From Bradyrhizobium huanghuaihaiense (lineage in GTDB: Bacteria > Pseudomonadota > Alphaproteobacteria > Rhizobiales > Xanthobacteraceae), in the NCBI RefSeq assembly GCF_007830635.1, contig NZ_VLLA01000007.1, positions 62,001-126,000 of the forward strand: 64,000 bases of DNA, in the 5' to 3' direction. A program made the position numbers and the translations under genes. This document shows positions 50,965 to 60,514 of this stretch, piece after piece (positions within the stretch are counted from its first letter, which is position 1; each line of letters starts with the position of its first letter). Under the pieces are notes generated by a model. The model searched no databases and was not told the DNA's origin. It saw only the letters and a program-made list of their open reading frames with translations.

Positions 50965-51477
50965 ATGAACCAGACACCGAGCAGGGACGGGTGGACGGCC
51001 CCCGAGCCGGGCGAGAGCGAGCCGGCGCCGATCACCGCGATGCTGTCCTCGCGGCTGATGGTGCTCGCCAATCTGCTCAAGCGCGGTGCCATCCTGCGCT
51101 ACAAGCGGCTGACCGGATTGTCCTCCGTCGAGTTCGGTCTCGTCGCCTCGCTCGGCCGGCGTCCGCCGATGAGCGTGGCGCGGCTCGCCGAGGCCGTCGG
51201 CCAGGACAAGGGCCAGATCAGCCGCGCGCTGGCCAATCTGGTGTCGCGCAAGCTGATCGCGAAGTCGGCAAATCCGAAGGATAGCCGCGAGGTGCTGATC
51301 TCGCTCACCGCGGCGGGCCTCGCCGCGCATGATGCGATCGTCGAAGGCGCGCAGGAGCGCAACCGCCGCCTCCTGGAACATCTGAGCGCCGCCGAGTTCG
51401 ACATGCTGCTGCAGCAGGTCGATCAGCTCACGACGATCGCCGCCGAGATGCTCGAGAGCGAGAAGAACGCGCGCTGA
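50965..51477 (+). CDS. MarR-family transcriptional regulator
   Basis: 170 residues. A ~30-residue N-terminal extension precedes the winged helix-turn-helix core, with MSVARLAEAVGQDKGQISRAL as the recognition region and the wing in NPKDSREVLISLT. MarR dimers usually repress the adjacent divergent operon until a phenolic or similar ligand binds. Here the divergent gene is a Rieske oxygenase, so regulation of aromatic breakdown is likely. The start ATG follows AGAGGTGGACG. Confidence 0.9.
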   Translation: MNQTPSRDGWTAPEPGESEPAPITAMLSSRLMVLANLLKRGAILRYKRLTGLSSVEFGLVASLGRRPPMSVARLAEAVGQDKGQISRALANLVSRKLIAKSANPKDSREVLISLTAAGLAAHDAIVEGAQERNRRLLEHLSAAEFDMLLQQVDQLTTIAAEMLESEKNAR

Positions 51478-51510
51478 CGTTCCGATAGTCCCGGGGAACA
51501 ATGGATCGCT

Positions 51511-51530
51511 TCTAAGAGTCTCTCTAAGAG
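51511..51530 (+). repeat. Direct repeat TCTAAGAG x2 upstream of the TonB receptor
   Basis: Two copies of TCTAAGAG (51511-51518 and 51523-51530), 12 bases apart start to start, lie about 75 bases before the receptor gene. This is a possible binding site for an iron regulator, but it does not match the Irr or RirA consensus sites as I know them. Confidence 0.35.
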
Positions 51531-51605
51531 GCTTTCAATTAGGGAATTCGCGCACCCTCACATAAGCGTCACCGCAAGCGCAGGCCGCCCCGGGGACACG
51601 GCGGC

Positions 51606-53909
51606 ATGACGCATCAAACATGCAGCTTTTGGGGTGGCGCGTTGAACAGTCTTGGAATGCTGCGGTCGGCCGTATTGGCGACCGCATCGGCTTGGGTTTT
51701 GATGCCGCAGGCATCGCTCGCACAATCGTCCACGCAGAGCGGCGCGCAGAACCTGCCGTCCGTGACCGTCACCGCACCGGAAGCACGCCGCCGCACACCC
51801 GCATCCGCCGCGCGCAGTGCGCCGCGGCGGATGGTGCAGACCGCGAACAGAAGCAAGCCGCAGCCCCAGCGCAACGCCGGCTTCGTCGAGACGCCGCGTG
51901 GACCGGTGCACGGCTACGTCGCCGGCCGCAGCTCGTCGGGCACCAAGACCGACACGCCGATCATGGAGACGCCGCAATCGGTGTCCGTCATCGGCGCGGA
52001 GCAGATCCGCGACCAGAAGGCGAACAAGCTCGACGAGGTGCTGCGCTACACAGCCGGCGTGCGGGCAGGGACCTTTGGCGCGGATACGCGCAACGACTGG
52101 TGGCTGATCCGCGGCTTCAAGTCCGACGATATCGGACTGTTCCTCGACGGCATGCAGCTGTTCTACACGTCCTATGCGAGCTGGAAGCTCCAGACACCGA
52201 ACATGGAACGCGTCGAGGTGCTGCGCGGTCCGTCGGCAGTGCTCTATGGCGGATCGAGCCCGAGCGGCATCGTCAACGTCATCAGCAAGATGCCGCCGGC
52301 CGAGCCGATCCGCTACGTCGAGACCGGCGTCAACAATTTCGGCAACGCCTATGTAGGGTTTGATTTCGGCGGGCCGGTCGCGACGCAGCCCCAGGACGGC
52401 AAGCTGTTCTACCGCGTCGTCGGCCAGGTCCAGAACGGTCCGACGCAGGTCAACTTCACGCCCGACAACAACTACTTCATTGCGCCGTCCTTCACCTGGA
52501 AGCCGGATGCCGACACCACCTTCACAGTGCTGGCCTCGGCCTCGAAGCAGGACACCCGCGGCATCAACTTCCTGCCCTATCAGGGGACGGTGACGAGCGC
52601 TCCGTTCGGCAAGATCCCGACGAGCTTCTTCGTGGGCGATCCCAGCGTCGACAAGTTCACGCGCGAGCAGGAGATGCTCGGCTACCAGTTTGAGCGCAAT
52701 CTCACGGACGATGTGACGTTCCGCCAGAATGCGCGCTTTGCGCATGTCGACGTGACCTATCGCGGCTACGTCGGCAACGGCTGGGACAACATCAACACGG
52801 CCACGATGGGCCGATACAATTGGTATGCGAAGAACACGGCCAATCAGGCCGATCTCGACAACCAGCTCGAGTATCGCTTCAACACCGGCCCGGTGAAGCA
52901 CACGATGCTGTTCGGCCTCGATCTCAAGGGCTATCAGATCGACGACTATCAGGCCTTCGGGTTTGGCGTGCCCTCGATCAGCATCTTCAATCCCGTCTAT
53001 GGGGCAGCCGAAACTCCGCTCCCGAGCGCGCCGTTCCGCAACTTCCTCATCACGCAGAAGCAGGCCGGCACCTATCTTCAGGACCAGATGAAGCTCGGCA
53101 ATTTCACGCTCGTGCTGAGCGGCCGCAACGACTGGGTCGAGACGACGCAAGACGCTCGCGACACCGGCGCAAATGTCGCCAGCCGCAATGACAGCAAGTT
53201 CAGCGGGCGCGCCGGCCTGATCTACAATTTCGACAACGGCATTGCGCCCTATGTCTCCTATTCGACGAGCTACAATCCGATCATCGGTCTCAACGCGCAG
53301 AACCAGCTGTTCCTGCCGGAAACCGGTAAGCAGGCTGAAATCGGCGTGAAGGTCGCGCCGAAGGGGTTCGACGGTTATTTCACCGCCTCGTTCTTCGACC
53401 TGAAACGCCAGAACGTCGCGACGACCACAGTGACCACGCCGGTCTTGCAGACCCAGACCGGCGAGGTGACCTCGCGCGGTATCGAGCTCGAAGCGGTGGC
53501 GAACGCCACCAGGGAGCTGAAGCTGATCGGCGCGTTCACCGCCTACCATCTCTTCAACAGCCGGGATCTCGACCCGTCGCTGGTTGGCAAGACGCCGACC
53601 AACACGCCCGAGATGCTGGTGTCGGGCTGGGCCGACTACACCTTCAAGGACGGACCGCTCGAGGGCTTCGGCTTCGGCGGCGGCGTCCGCTATATCGGCG
53701 CGTCCTGGGCCGATACCGCCAACACCCTTGAGGTTCCCGCTGTGGTGCTTGGCGACCTCGCGCTCCACTACGAATGGCAGAACTGGCGCACGGCGCTCAA
53801 CGTGATCAACCTGACCGACAAGATCTACGTCGCGAGCTGTGCGTCGGCGACGTCATGCTTCTACGGCGACCGCCGGCGCGTGACCGCCAGCGTCTCCTAC
53901 AAATGGTGA
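51606..53909 (+). CDS. TonB-dependent siderophore receptor
   Basis: 767 residues. A signal peptide (hydrophobic part from about residue 18, ending ASLAQS) is followed by a TonB-box-like SVTVTAPE. The plug domain has TPQSVSVIGAEQIRDQKANK and RVEVLRGPSAVLYGGSSPSG. A 22-strand barrel ends DRRRVTASVSYKW with a terminal aromatic residue. It imports ferric siderophores in the FhuE/FpvA style. The signal layout suggests that Met18 might be the true start. No siderophore synthesis genes are nearby. Confidence 0.93.
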   Translation: MTHQTCSFWGGALNSLGMLRSAVLATASAWVLMPQASLAQSSTQSGAQNLPSVTVTAPEARRRTPASAARSAPRRMVQTANRSKPQPQRNAGFVETPRGPVHGYVAGRSSSGTKTDTPIMETPQSVSVIGAEQIRDQKANKLDEVLRYTAGVRAGTFGADTRNDWWLIRGFKSDDIGLFLDGMQLFYTSYASWKLQTPNMERVEVLRGPSAVLYGGSSPSGIVNVISKMPPAEPIRYVETGVNNFGNAYVGFDFGGPVATQPQDGKLFYRVVGQVQNGPTQVNFTPDNNYFIAPSFTWKPDADTTFTVLASASKQDTRGINFLPYQGTVTSAPFGKIPTSFFVGDPSVDKFTREQEMLGYQFERNLTDDVTFRQNARFAHVDVTYRGYVGNGWDNINTATMGRYNWYAKNTANQADLDNQLEYRFNTGPVKHTMLFGLDLKGYQIDDYQAFGFGVPSISIFNPVYGAAETPLPSAPFRNFLITQKQAGTYLQDQMKLGNFTLVLSGRNDWVETTQDARDTGANVASRNDSKFSGRAGLIYNFDNGIAPYVSYSTSYNPIIGLNAQNQLFLPETGKQAEIGVKVAPKGFDGYFTASFFDLKRQNVATTTVTTPVLQTQTGEVTSRGIELEAVANATRELKLIGAFTAYHLFNSRDLDPSLVGKTPTNTPEMLVSGWADYTFKDGPLEGFGFGGGVRYIGASWADTANTLEVPAVVLGDLALHYEWQNWRTALNVINLTDKIYVASCASATSCFYGDRRRVTASVSYKW

Positions 53910-54612
53910 GGCAAGGGATGCGGAGAGGCGAGTGCAGCGTCAGGCGCCCCTGATCTCGGCCATTCCTAGGCTCTACCGACCGGACGACCGCTGATCTTCC
54001 ATCGGGAGATCGATGAGCTCCCGGGCTATGCCCCCCGGCCCGAAGCTCATGCGAGCGCGGCGTGTGCGACGGCCCAGCAAGTCGCCGCCGCGCTCGCGGT
54101 CGCTCCGGATCGGATGCTGCCCTGACGCATTCGCCGGACGAGGTGCGGTCCCGTCATGATGCATGGCTGATCCGCCGCGCCTACGGACGCGCATGTTCCT
54201 GCCTGCGCCCGCGAGTTTCACCGGCCGCCCGTTGCGCCACCCGGCCGGGCCAGTATGTCGCCTGAGTGACGGAAAGGGCCGCCACGGCCGTTATTGCCAA
54301 GGTCTGGGTGCGCTGCCGCACGAAAAAATCGGGCATTTTGACCTGATGCTGTGTGGCGGATCGCTGTCCCGGTCCGTGCCCCGCAATCTCAGAACAAGCC
54401 ACCGTGCAAAACTGCGGTCGCCCTTGCTGGGCTGAGCGATCTGCTCCATACCAGCCGCGGGGTGATTCCGGGATTTCCACCGTTCTGGGGGCGACAAAGG
54501 GCCTAAAAAGAGCGTGTCTTGCGCCCATTGGTGCACTGCGCTAAGGCTCAGAATAATTCCAAATCGGGACGAATCCGCGGCTCCCCGACGTCGCGGGAAA
54601 AAGGGCTCGTCA
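53910..54612. other. 700-base region before nuoA without a convincing gene
   Basis: Several frames of 60-90 codons exist on both strands, but none has recognisable features or a good ribosome-binding site. It probably carries the nuo promoter region and the tail of decayed sequence. A -35/-10-like pair (TTGGTG, 18 bases, AATAAT; 54528-54557) lies about 55 bases before nuoA. Confidence 0.5.
54528..54557 (+). promoter_or_regulatory. Possible nuo operon promoter
   Basis: TTGGTG and AATAAT with an 18-base spacer, in the position expected for a promoter with a ~50-base leader. Based on consensus similarity only. Confidence 0.33.
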
Positions 54613-54978
54613 ATGAGCGGCATTCTACAGAACTATCTTCCACTCGTCGTCTTTATAGGGGTAGCAGGCCTCATCGGCCTCGTGCTGCTGATCGCGCCCT
54701 TTATCGTGGCGTTCCAGCAGCCGGACCCGGAAAAGCTGTCGGCGTATGAGTGCGGTTTCAACGCCTTCGACGACGCGCGAATGAAGTTCGACGTCCGCTT
54801 CTATTTGGTCGCCATCCTCTTCATCATCTTCGACCTCGAGGTGGCGTTCCTGTTTCCCTGGGCGGTGGCGTTCGGCAAGCTTGGCGCGACCGGCTTCTGG
54901 TCCATGGTGGTGTTCCTCGCCGTGCTGACGGTCGGGTTCGCCTATGAATGGAAGAAAGGGGCACTCGAATGGGATTGA
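54613..54978 (+). CDS. nuoA: NADH-quinone oxidoreductase subunit A
   Basis: 121 residues with three membrane helices. The conserved loop is [29 protein letters not shown], with the Cys that undergoes the active/deactive transition in mitochondrial ND3. It is part of the membrane arm near the quinone site. The ATG giving [10 protein letters not shown] was chosen. The nuoB start overlaps its last 10 bases. Confidence 0.96.
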   Translation: MSGILQNYLPLVVFIGVAGLIGLVLLIAPFIVAFQQPDPEKLSAYECGFNAFDDARMKFDVRFYLVAILFIIFDLEVAFLFPWAVAFGKLGATGFWSMVVFLAVLTVGFAYEWKKGALEWD

Positions 54979-55556
54979 ATCCTGCACCGTCCGCCGGTCC
55001 GGTCGTTGCACCGGCCCCCAAGGGCATTCTGGATCCGTCGACCGGCAAGCCGGTCGGGGCCAATGATCCGTTCTTCCTCGAGGTCAATTCCGAGCTGTCC
55101 GACAAGGGCTTCTTCGTGGCCGCGACTGACGACCTCATCACCTGGGCCCGCACCGGCTCCTTGATGTGGATGACCTTCGGTCTCGCCTGCTGCGCCGTCG
55201 AGATGATGCAGGTGTCGATGCCGCGCTACGACGTCGAGCGCTTCGGCTTCGCCCCGCGTGCCTCGCCGCGCCAGTCCGACGTGATGATCGTCGCCGGCAC
55301 CTTGACCAACAAGATGGCGCCGGCGCTGCGCAAGGTCTACGACCAGATGCCCGAGCCGCGCTACGTCATCTCGATGGGCTCCTGCGCCAACGGCGGCGGC
55401 TACTATCACTATTCCTACTCGGTCGTGCGCGGCTGCGACCGCATCGTGCCGATCGACATCTACGTGCCGGGCTGCCCGCCCACGGCGGAAGCGCTGCTCT
55501 ACGGCGTGCTGCTGCTGCAGAAGAAGATCCGGCGCACCGGCACCATCGAACGCTAA
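54969..55556 (+). CDS. nuoB: NADH-quinone oxidoreductase subunit B (N2 cluster)
   Basis: 195 residues. It carries the terminal 4Fe-4S cluster N2, with tandem cysteines in [21 protein letters not shown] and [10 protein letters not shown] ~35-residue Pro/Ala-rich N-terminal extension precedes the conserved domain. The ATG overlapping nuoA was chosen, since the upstream frame lies inside nuoA. Confidence 0.96.
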   Translation: MGLNPAPSAGPVVAPAPKGILDPSTGKPVGANDPFFLEVNSELSDKGFFVAATDDLITWARTGSLMWMTFGLACCAVEMMQVSMPRYDVERFGFAPRASPRQSDVMIVAGTLTNKMAPALRKVYDQMPEPRYVISMGSCANGGGYYHYSYSVVRGCDRIVPIDIYVPGCPPTAEALLYGVLLLQKKIRRTGTIER

Positions 55557-55567
55557 GGTTTTACGTC

Positions 55568-56179
55568 ATGGACGACGGCAAGCTCGACGCCCTTGGGCAA
55601 ACGATCGTTAGCGCGCTTCCGGGCGCCGCCACCGGTCACACGGTGGCCTTCAACCAGCTCACGGTTGATGTCGAGGCCGGCAAGATCGTCGAGGTGGTCA
55701 AGTACCTCCGTGACGACCCGAGCTGCCGTTTCGTCAACATCACCGACGTGACCGCGGTCGATTACCCCTCGCGCGAAAAGCGCTTCGATGTGATCTATCA
55801 CTTCCTGTCACCGACCCTGAACACGCGGATCCGGCTGCGGGTTGCCGCCGACGAGACCACGCAGGTGCCGTCGCTGATCAACGAATTCCCCGGTGCCGAC
55901 TGGTTCGAGCGCGAGGCCTACGACCTCTACGGCGTGTTCTTCGTCGGCCATCCCGATATGCGCCGCATCCTCACCGATTACGGTTTCGAGGGCCATCCGC
56001 TGCGCAAGGATTTCCCGCTCACCGGCTTCGTCGAGGTCCGCTACGACGACCAGGAGAAGCGGGTGGTGTACGAGCCCGTCAGGCTCAACCAGGAATTCCG
56101 CAAGTTCGATTTCCTCTCGCCGTGGGAAGGGGCGGACTATCCGCTTCCCGGTGACGAGAAGGCGGGACCGAAGGTCTGA
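55568..56179 (+). CDS. nuoC: NADH-quinone oxidoreductase subunit C (30-kDa subunit)
   Basis: 203 residues of the peripheral arm. The signature [31 protein letters not shown] region (about 118-148) is complete. It is separate from nuoD, as in alphaproteobacteria and mitochondria, not fused as in E. coli. It starts 11 bases after nuoB, with GGTTTTACGTC in front of the ATG. Confidence 0.95.
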   Translation: MDDGKLDALGQTIVSALPGAATGHTVAFNQLTVDVEAGKIVEVVKYLRDDPSCRFVNITDVTAVDYPSREKRFDVIYHFLSPTLNTRIRLRVAADETTQVPSLINEFPGADWFEREAYDLYGVFFVGHPDMRRILTDYGFEGHPLRKDFPLTGFVEVRYDDQEKRVVYEPVRLNQEFRKFDFLSPWEGADYPLPGDEKAGPKV

Positions 56180-56181
56180 TC

Positions 56182-57378
56182 ATGAACGAGCAACCCGAAC
56201 AGCTTCGCAATTTCACCATCAACTTCGGGCCCCAGCATCCGGCCGCGCACGGCGTGCTGCGCTTGGTTTTGGAGCTTGACGGCGAGATCGTCGCCCGCGT
56301 CGACCCGCATATCGGCCTGCTTCATCGCGGCACCGAAAAGCTGATCGAGCAGAAGACCTATCTCCAGGCGATCCCGTATTTCGACCGCCTCGACTACGTC
56401 GCGCCGATGAACCAGGAGCATGCCTTCTGCTTGGCTGCCGAAAAGCTGCTCGGCATCGAGGTGCCGCGCCGCGGCCAGCTCATCCGCGTGCTCTATTGCG
56501 AGATCGGCCGCATCCTGTCGCATCTGCTCAACGTCACCACGCAGGCGATGGACGTCGGCGCGCTGACCCCGCCGCTGTGGGGCTTCGAAGAGCGCGAGAA
56601 GCTGATGGTGTTCTACGAGCGCGCCTCGGGCAGCCGCATGCATGCGGCCTTCTTCCGCGTCGGCGGCGTGCATCAGGACCTGCCGCAGAAGCTGGTCGAC
56701 GACATCGAGGCCTGGTGCGATCCGTTCCTCAAGGTCGTGGACGACCTCGATCGGCTGCTCACCGCCAACCGCATCTTCAAGCAGCGCAACGTCGACATCG
56801 GCGTGGTGCCGCTGAAGGAAGCCTGGGAGTGGGGCTTCTCGGGCGTGATGGTGCGCGGCTCGGGTGCGGCCTGGGATTTGCGCAAGTCGCAGCCCTATGA
56901 GTGCTACGCCGAAATGGATTTCGACATCCCGATCGGCAAGAACGGCGACTGCTACGATCGCTACCTGATCCGCATGGAAGAGATGCGCCAGTCCGTGCGC
57001 ATCATGAGGCAGTGCATCCAGAAGCTGAATGCACCGGAGGGCAAGGGCCCCGTCGTCGTCGCCGACAACAAGGTCGCCCCGCCGCGCCGCGGCGAGATGA
57101 AGCGCTCGATGGAAGCGCTGATCCACCACTTCAAGCTCTACACCGAAGGCGTCCACGTGCCGGCCGGCGAGGTCTATGCCGCGGTCGAGGCGCCCAAGGG
57201 CGAGTTCGGCGTCTATCTCGTCTCCGACGGCACCAACAAGCCCTACAAGTGCAAGATCCGCGCGCCGGGCTTTGCCCATCTGCAGGCGATGGACCACATC
57301 TGCCGCGGCCATCTGCTCGCCGACGTCTCGGCGATCCTGGGCTCGCTCGACATCGTGTTCGGAGAGGTCGATCGGTGA
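56182..57378 (+). CDS. nuoD: NADH-quinone oxidoreductase subunit D (49-kDa subunit)
   Basis: 398 residues. The N-terminal [15 protein letters not shown] bears the quinone-site His residues, and [12 protein letters not shown] and [17 protein letters not shown] are typical. The C-terminus DIVFGEVDR is the canonical end. The stop codon shares bases with the start of the following FkbM gene (TGATG), so the two are translationally coupled. Confidence 0.96.
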   Translation: MNEQPEQLRNFTINFGPQHPAAHGVLRLVLELDGEIVARVDPHIGLLHRGTEKLIEQKTYLQAIPYFDRLDYVAPMNQEHAFCLAAEKLLGIEVPRRGQLIRVLYCEIGRILSHLLNVTTQAMDVGALTPPLWGFEEREKLMVFYERASGSRMHAAFFRVGGVHQDLPQKLVDDIEAWCDPFLKVVDDLDRLLTANRIFKQRNVDIGVVPLKEAWEWGFSGVMVRGSGAAWDLRKSQPYECYAEMDFDIPIGKNGDCYDRYLIRMEEMRQSVRIMRQCIQKLNAPEGKGPVVVADNKVAPPRRGEMKRSMEALIHHFKLYTEGVHVPAGEVYAAVEAPKGEFGVYLVSDGTNKPYKCKIRAPGFAHLQAMDHICRGHLLADVSAILGSLDIVFGEVDR

Positions 57379-58340
57379 TGGCGCAGGCGCCAATCCAGTT
57401 TGACCGCGCCTCGGGGGCCCTTGAAGGGGCCAACCTGTGGGAGCGGACGGCTGCCTTGGCGCTGGTGACGGGATCGAAGATCTCCTCGCACTTCTCGCAC
57501 ATGGGCTACATCGCCTGCGCCAATCTGCTGGCGAAGACGCTGCCGAGGCGCAACATCGCGATCAAGCTCAACCCCGACGCCGTGTTCGAATTCCCCTATG
57601 GCGACGGCTATTGGAGCAAGCTGCTCAACCGCTCGTACAATTACGAGGACGAGCTCGAGCTGCTGTTCGCCGATTCCATCGACGTCGACTACACGCTGCT
57701 CGATTGCGGTGCCAATTACGGCTACTGGTCGGTGCTGGTGTCGAGCAGGCCGTTCGGCTCGCACAAGGCGATCGCGATCGAGCCGTCGGGCCAGAACTAT
57801 CCGAAGCTCGCCAATAACGCCCGCGTGAACGGTAATCGCTTCGAGACCATGAAGTGCGCCATCGGCGCCGCCCGCGGCACGGCGCGGCTCTCCGGCACCA
57901 AGCACGAGGCCTTCAGCATCGCCGGCGATCCGTCCGCGGGGGGCGAAGAGGTGCCGGTCATTGCGCTGGATAATCTGATCGACGACGGCAAGATCGCCGC
58001 CAGCGGCAAGTACTTGATCAAGCTCGACGTCGAGGGTGTCGAGATCGAGGCGATCAAGGGCGGCGCCCGGCTGCTCCAGGCCGACAGCGTCATCATGTGC
58101 GAGGAGCACGGCAGCGACCGCTCCCACGCGGTGTCGCGCTACATCCTCGAACAGACCCCGCTGAAGCTGATCGTGTTCGATCCGCGCAGCAACCGGATGG
58201 AGACCGTGACCGAGCTGTCGATCCTCGACCGCATCAAGGTCTCGACCCACGTCGGCTACAATGTTTTCGGCACCGCAAGCGCATTCTGGCAGGAGAGGAT
58301 CAATGCCCTGAATGCGAAAACCGCGCGCCGCATGCAGTGA
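57378..58340 (+). CDS. FkbM-family SAM methyltransferase inside the nuo operon
   Basis: 320 residues. After a ~100-residue N-terminal region comes the methyltransferase core, with LLDCGANYGYWSVLV motif I, IAIEPSGQNYPKLANN, and the FkbM signature VIALDNLIDD ... YLIKLDVEGVEIEAIKGG. FkbM enzymes usually O-methylate small molecules or glycans. Here the gene lies between nuoD and nuoE, sharing TGATG with nuoD, which points to a role tied to complex I, for example methylating a subunit or quinone-site component. That role is inference; no such FkbM function is known to me. Confidence 0.88.
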   Translation: MAQAPIQFDRASGALEGANLWERTAALALVTGSKISSHFSHMGYIACANLLAKTLPRRNIAIKLNPDAVFEFPYGDGYWSKLLNRSYNYEDELELLFADSIDVDYTLLDCGANYGYWSVLVSSRPFGSHKAIAIEPSGQNYPKLANNARVNGNRFETMKCAIGAARGTARLSGTKHEAFSIAGDPSAGGEEVPVIALDNLIDDGKIAASGKYLIKLDVEGVEIEAIKGGARLLQADSVIMCEEHGSDRSHAVSRYILEQTPLKLIVFDPRSNRMETVTELSILDRIKVSTHVGYNVFGTASAFWQERINALNAKTARRMQ

Positions 58341-58350
58341 GAGATAAGAG

Positions 58351-58962
58351 ATGTCCGTTCGCCGATTAGCACCGAAGGAAGTCCAGCCCGCGAGCTTTGC
58401 GTTCACGGAGGAGAACCTCGCGTTCGCCAAGCAGCAGATCGCGAAATACCCGGCCGGCCGGCAAGCCTCCGCCGTCATCGCCATTCTCTGGCGGGCGCAG
58501 GAGCAGCACGACGGTTGGGTCTCGGAAGCCGCGATCCGCGTCATCGCCGACATGCTCGACATGCCCTATATCCGCGTGCTCGAGGTTGCGACCTTCTACA
58601 CGATGTTCCAGCTCGCCCCGGTCGGCAAGAAGGCCCACGTCCAGGTCTGCGGCACCACGCCGTGCCGGCTGCGCGGCGCCGAGGATCTGATCCACGTCTG
58701 CGAGCACCGCATCCATCACGAGCCCTTCCATCTCTCCAAGGACGGCAATTTCAGCTGGGAGGAGGTCGAGTGCCTCGGGGCCTGTGTGAACGCGCCGATG
58801 GTGCTGATCGGCAAGGACACCTATGAGGACCTGACCAAGGAAAGCTTCGGCAAGGTGCTCGACGGCTTTGCTTCGGGCAATCCGCCCAAGCCCGGCCCGC
58901 AGAACGGCCGCCAGTTCTCGGCGCCGATCACCGGGCCGACCACGCTGAAGGAGATCACCTGA
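58351..58962 (+). CDS. nuoE: NADH-quinone oxidoreductase subunit E (24-kDa subunit, N1a)
   Basis: 203 residues with a thioredoxin-like fold and a 2Fe-2S cluster. The four Cys are in [12 protein letters not shown] and [11 protein letters not shown]. The C-terminus ([16 protein letters not shown]) is the Pro-rich extension seen in mitochondrial-type NuoE. The AGAGATAAG before the ATG is a modest Shine-Dalgarno. The stop overlaps the next ATG (TGATG). Confidence 0.96.
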   Translation: MSVRRLAPKEVQPASFAFTEENLAFAKQQIAKYPAGRQASAVIAILWRAQEQHDGWVSEAAIRVIADMLDMPYIRVLEVATFYTMFQLAPVGKKAHVQVCGTTPCRLRGAEDLIHVCEHRIHHEPFHLSKDGNFSWEEVECLGACVNAPMVLIGKDTYEDLTKESFGKVLDGFASGNPPKPGPQNGRQFSAPITGPTTLKEIT

Positions 58963-59168
58963 TGCGTGGTCTCTCGCAGCCTTCGGTGCAGGGGAGCGGT
59001 GCCATGAAGAAGTGGGGCTTCATCGCGATGCATGCCGCGGTGGCGGGTGCGTTCATCTTTCTCCTGCAACGCTTCAGCCTGAACGCGTCGCTGGAATCCA
59101 GCCTGCTCTGGGCGCTGACCTTCGCCGTCTGCGCCGCCGGACTCGCCTACAAGCAGTCCAATCGTTGA
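58962..59168 (+). CDS. Small two-helix membrane protein between nuoE and nuoF
   Basis: 68 residues from the ATG overlapping the nuoE stop, preceded by AAGGAG. An internal ATG at 59004 with its own AGGGGAG gives a 54-residue form starting MKKWGFIAMH. Two hydrophobic helices (about 20-40 and 46-63 of the long form) are linked by a short loop, ending YKQSNR. It is no known core complex I subunit. Its position suggests an accessory or assembly factor, which is inference. Confidence 0.75.
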   Translation: MRGLSQPSVQGSGAMKKWGFIAMHAAVAGAFIFLLQRFSLNASLESSLLWALTFAVCAAGLAYKQSNR

Positions 59169-59183
59169 TCGGAAAGCACTGAT

Positions 59184-60509
<1,326 letters not shown>

Positions 60510-60514
60510 GAGAC

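Noticed and set aside
53973..54221. 82-codon minus-strand frame before nuoA
   Set aside because: Arg-rich translation without a ribosome-binding site or known features; judged non-coding.
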